From Butyrivibrio hungatei DSM 14810 (GTDB taxonomy: Bacteria; Bacillota; Clostridia; Lachnospirales; Lachnospiraceae): DNA of 64,000 nucleotides. The position numbers and the translations under genes are program-made. Of this stretch, positions 62,510-64,000 are shown one piece after another. The stretch is from the NCBI RefSeq assembly GCF_900143205.1, contig NZ_FRDH01000006.1, forward strand, positions 222,712-286,711, read 5' to 3'. Under the pieces are notes generated by a model. The model was given only the letters and a program-made list of their open reading frames with translations. It did no database searches and was not told the origin of the DNA. How positions within the stretch are numbered: position 1 is the first letter of the stretch; each line of letters starts with the position of its first letter.

Positions 62510-62564
62510 TGTATATTTATGCAACTTTTATGTATAATATAGCAGTAATATTAATAAATATCAA
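62510..62564 (-). promoter_or_regulatory. Promoter with ArgR-like box for the amino-acid ABC operon
   Basis: On the minus strand TTGATA (62564-62559), 17-bp spacer, TATATT (62541-62536). TGCATAAATATACA at 62523-62510, near +10 to +25, fits the ARG box (TGNATWWWWATNCA), with a second TTTGCAT half-site just downstream. Repression by an ArgR/AhrC-type protein is predicted. Confidence 0.6.
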
Positions 62565-62580
62565 GAGGGAAATAAAATAT

Positions 62581-62617
62581 CAAAAATCCCTCAGCAGAAG
62601 CTTTACTCTACTGAGGG
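62581..62617 (-). terminator. Terminator after the MFS gene
   Basis: On the minus strand CCCTCAGTAGA / TCTGCTGAGGG (11 bp, one U-G) then ATTTTTG. Confidence 0.75.
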
Positions 62618-62665
62618 TACTGAAAAGCATTTCCAATTGCGACACATTGTTATAATCTTACCATT

Positions 62666-63650
62666 CTATCGCCATTTAGACATATTCTTACTCATTAAAG
62701 TAGTCGCTGCTGCTATAGCTGATAAAACAACTATTCCTAGTCCGACACATCTAAAGCCATTGATACTGCCTGCTAAATTTACCAAAGCAAAAAACCATGA
62801 ACCAAATGGCATAAACAAAACAGCTACAGTAAATATTACACTAAATACTCTTCCAAGGTACTCTTCATCCACGTTTATTTGAATAAAAGACATGTAATTG
62901 ATATTGAACATTGTAAGAAAAATCCCAAATAAAACGATTGGTAACAACGCTATTATCATTATTTTTGAGTATTTAACCATTGGCACTAATATCAATGAAC
63001 CTCCTGTCATGCCCAAGAATAAAATTAGTGTTATATACTTCTTAGTTATTTTAACTGGCAGTTTTGAATTGACTAAAGACCCCAGAACTGCTCCAATCGC
63101 TTCGGCCACCATCGCCTTGGAATAAAAATTCTTAAATATATCTTCATATAAAACATCAGTATAGGGCAGAAGAAGATTATATCCCGCAAGAAAAAAATTA
63201 ACTAATGCTGATAACAGCAATAGAAATAATATTGATTTTTCCTTCCATAAATAATGCAATCCATTTTCTATACTAACAACTAATCTTTCCTTTTTATTGT
63301 TTTGACCTATATTATCATCCAGCTTAGTCAAGAAGCATTCTGCTAACGCCGATATTAAAAAAGTTATTGCATTTACTAATAGCGCTCCTCTTGAACCTAT
63401 AGCGTTCAATAAAAAAAATCCCACAAGAGGCCCTACCATACTAATTAGCTCTCTACCAGCATTAGAAATAGAATTATAACTTATAATTCTCTCCTTTAAC
63501 ACCATTTCACGAACAATTGCTTTAAAAGTTGGTGAACTAAATGCAAAAATTAATGCCAGCAAAGCATTGGCAAGTATCAACACAGTTGCAATCAATCTTG
63601 ATTCCACAAAGAAGCTGGCAATAAAACAGACCATCGCACTTAGTAAATCG
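62666..63650 (-). pseudogene. MFS transporter, 5' end removed by IS66 insertion
   Basis: The remaining ~328 codons code eight to nine membrane helices of an MFS exporter of the MefA/enterobactin-exporter-like group; a full protein has ~400-420 residues and twelve helices. The frame is open back to the IS junction at 63650 ('Asp-Leu-Leu-Ser-Ala-Met'), where an in-frame stop in the element ends it. The ATG at 63634 is internal, in what would be helix 3, and has no ribosome site. It was intact until the insertion, which looks recent because no other lesion is seen. Confidence 0.8.
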
Positions 63651-64000
63651 TAAGCGCTAAATAATTAGGTGGGTAGCGCTACCACCACATATATGTTATT
63701 GGGTACAAGGGCTTTTGCCCATAAATATACCCCAGCCTCTTATGAGACTGGAGCACCTTGACAATTCACATATGATTAAGATCACATCGCATCGAAGATT
63801 TCCTTTTGATGCTGCCTGTGAAGATCTTCCAGAGCTTCCTTACACTCTGGATTCCATGGACAGAGCTTTTCTAGTTCTTCATCACTTGTTTGTGATGTCG
63901 GAGTTTTGAGAAGCAGGTACTTTAGGTAATAGTAAACATCTACATTGTTTGCCTTGGCTGTTTCGACCAGTGAATAGACTAAAGCACTGGCATTAGCTCC
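63651..64000. mobile_element. IS66-family insertion sequence, one end
   Basis: The element starts at GTAAGCGC (63651), matching the IS66-family terminal GTAAGCG, exactly where the MFS frame breaks, and continues past the right edge. The first ~130 bp are non-coding and contain the near-palindrome GGTGGGTAGCGCTACCACC (63665-63683), a GGGC-TTTT-GCCC hairpin, and CCAGCCTC…GACTGG. The predicted 8-bp target copy on this side is AGTAAATC (63643-63650). Confidence 0.8.
63782..64000 (-). CDS. tnpC: IS66 family transposase, C-terminal fragment
   Basis: The last 72 codons of a frame that enters from the right edge, ending TGA at 63782-63784. The sequence begins Gly-Ala-Asn-Ala-Ser-Ala and continues 'Tyr-Ser-Leu-Val-Glu-Thr-Ala-Lys-Ala-Asn', 'Tyr-Tyr-Tyr-Leu-Lys-Tyr-Leu-Leu', then 'Leu-Cys-Pro-Trp', which is the C-terminal IS66 transposase pattern. 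The tail after Pro-Trp is longer than usual and charged. Confidence 0.85.
   Translation of the reverse strand, partial: GANASALVYSLVETAKANNVDVYYYLKYLLLKTPTSQTSDEELEKLCPWNPECKEALEDLHRQHQKEIFDAM

Overview
The window looks like chromosome of a rumen or gut Lachnospiraceae bacterium, most like Butyrivibrio or Pseudobutyrivibrio. That is an inference from gene content: secreted and intracellular xylan/cellulose enzymes (GH10, GH43, GH5, an esterase-GH43 fusion), a class III glutamine synthetase, an ammonium channel fused to PII, a predicted Na+-type F-ATP synthase, purine-rich Shine-Dalgarno sites before most genes, and low-GC codon use. No rRNA or tRNA gene was recognised.

Layout. (1) 1-12.0 kb: plant polysaccharide locus. 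A sugar ABC permease (partial), a very long CBM-fused binding protein and a GH10 xylanase lipoprotein run leftward, divergent from an AraC-type regulator. A GH43-CBM6 lipoprotein follows, then a rightward pair: a cytoplasmic carboxylesterase-GH43 fusion and a GH5 lipoprotein. This pair is bracketed by two inverted copies of a ~185-bp element carrying GCATGC-type sites about every 31-32 bp. (2) 12.4-20.0 kb: complete F-ATP synthase operon atpZ-atpI-atpBEFHAGDC, whose c subunit carries a two-carboxylate ion motif. Two of its intergenic gaps hold tandem repeats. (3) 20.2-31.3 kb: chemoreceptor, aspS, small envelope proteins, a glucose/GlcNAc-type PTS with separate EIIA, and cstA with a coupled small partner gene. 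(4) 31.5-36.4 kb: mgtE behind an overlapping upstream ORF; an oligopeptide-type binding protein translationally coupled to a GGDEF enzyme. (5) 36.5-48.4 kb: nitrogen assimilation operon amt-PII / asnB / glnN / gltB / gltD, behind a long structured leader that ends in an intrinsic terminator. (6) 48.4-56.8 kb: lipoproteins, a zinc-ribbon/membrane/propeller set, DUF1275, a HipA-like kinase with its HTH partner and two operators, MATE, and an SpoU-type methyltransferase. (7) 56.8-60.2 kb, the most unusual part: an adenosine-deaminase/SLOG-like fusion behind an attenuator; a 34-residue holin-like toxin gene with a predicted antisense RNA and a LexA box between its -35 and -10; a small orphan antitoxin-like ORF; and a ~250-bp array of CGTA/TACG inverted half-sites spaced 31 and 20-21 bp in strict alternation. 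(8) 60.2-64 kb: an amino-acid (probably arginine) ABC transporter with an ArgR-like box, and an MFS gene broken by an IS66 element that leaves the window.

How it works together. Extracellular xylanase, glucanase and arabinosidase/xylosidase release oligomers; an ABC system imports them and the cytoplasmic esterase-GH43 finishes them. Nitrogen enters through the Amt-PII channel and passes through GS-III and GOGAT, with AsnB on the same transcript. Energy is coupled through a rotor predicted to use Na+. The strongest candidates for something undescribed are the helically phased repeat arrays (7.58-7.76, 12.24-12.43 and 59.95-60.2 kb) and the cluster at 56.8-60.2 kb.
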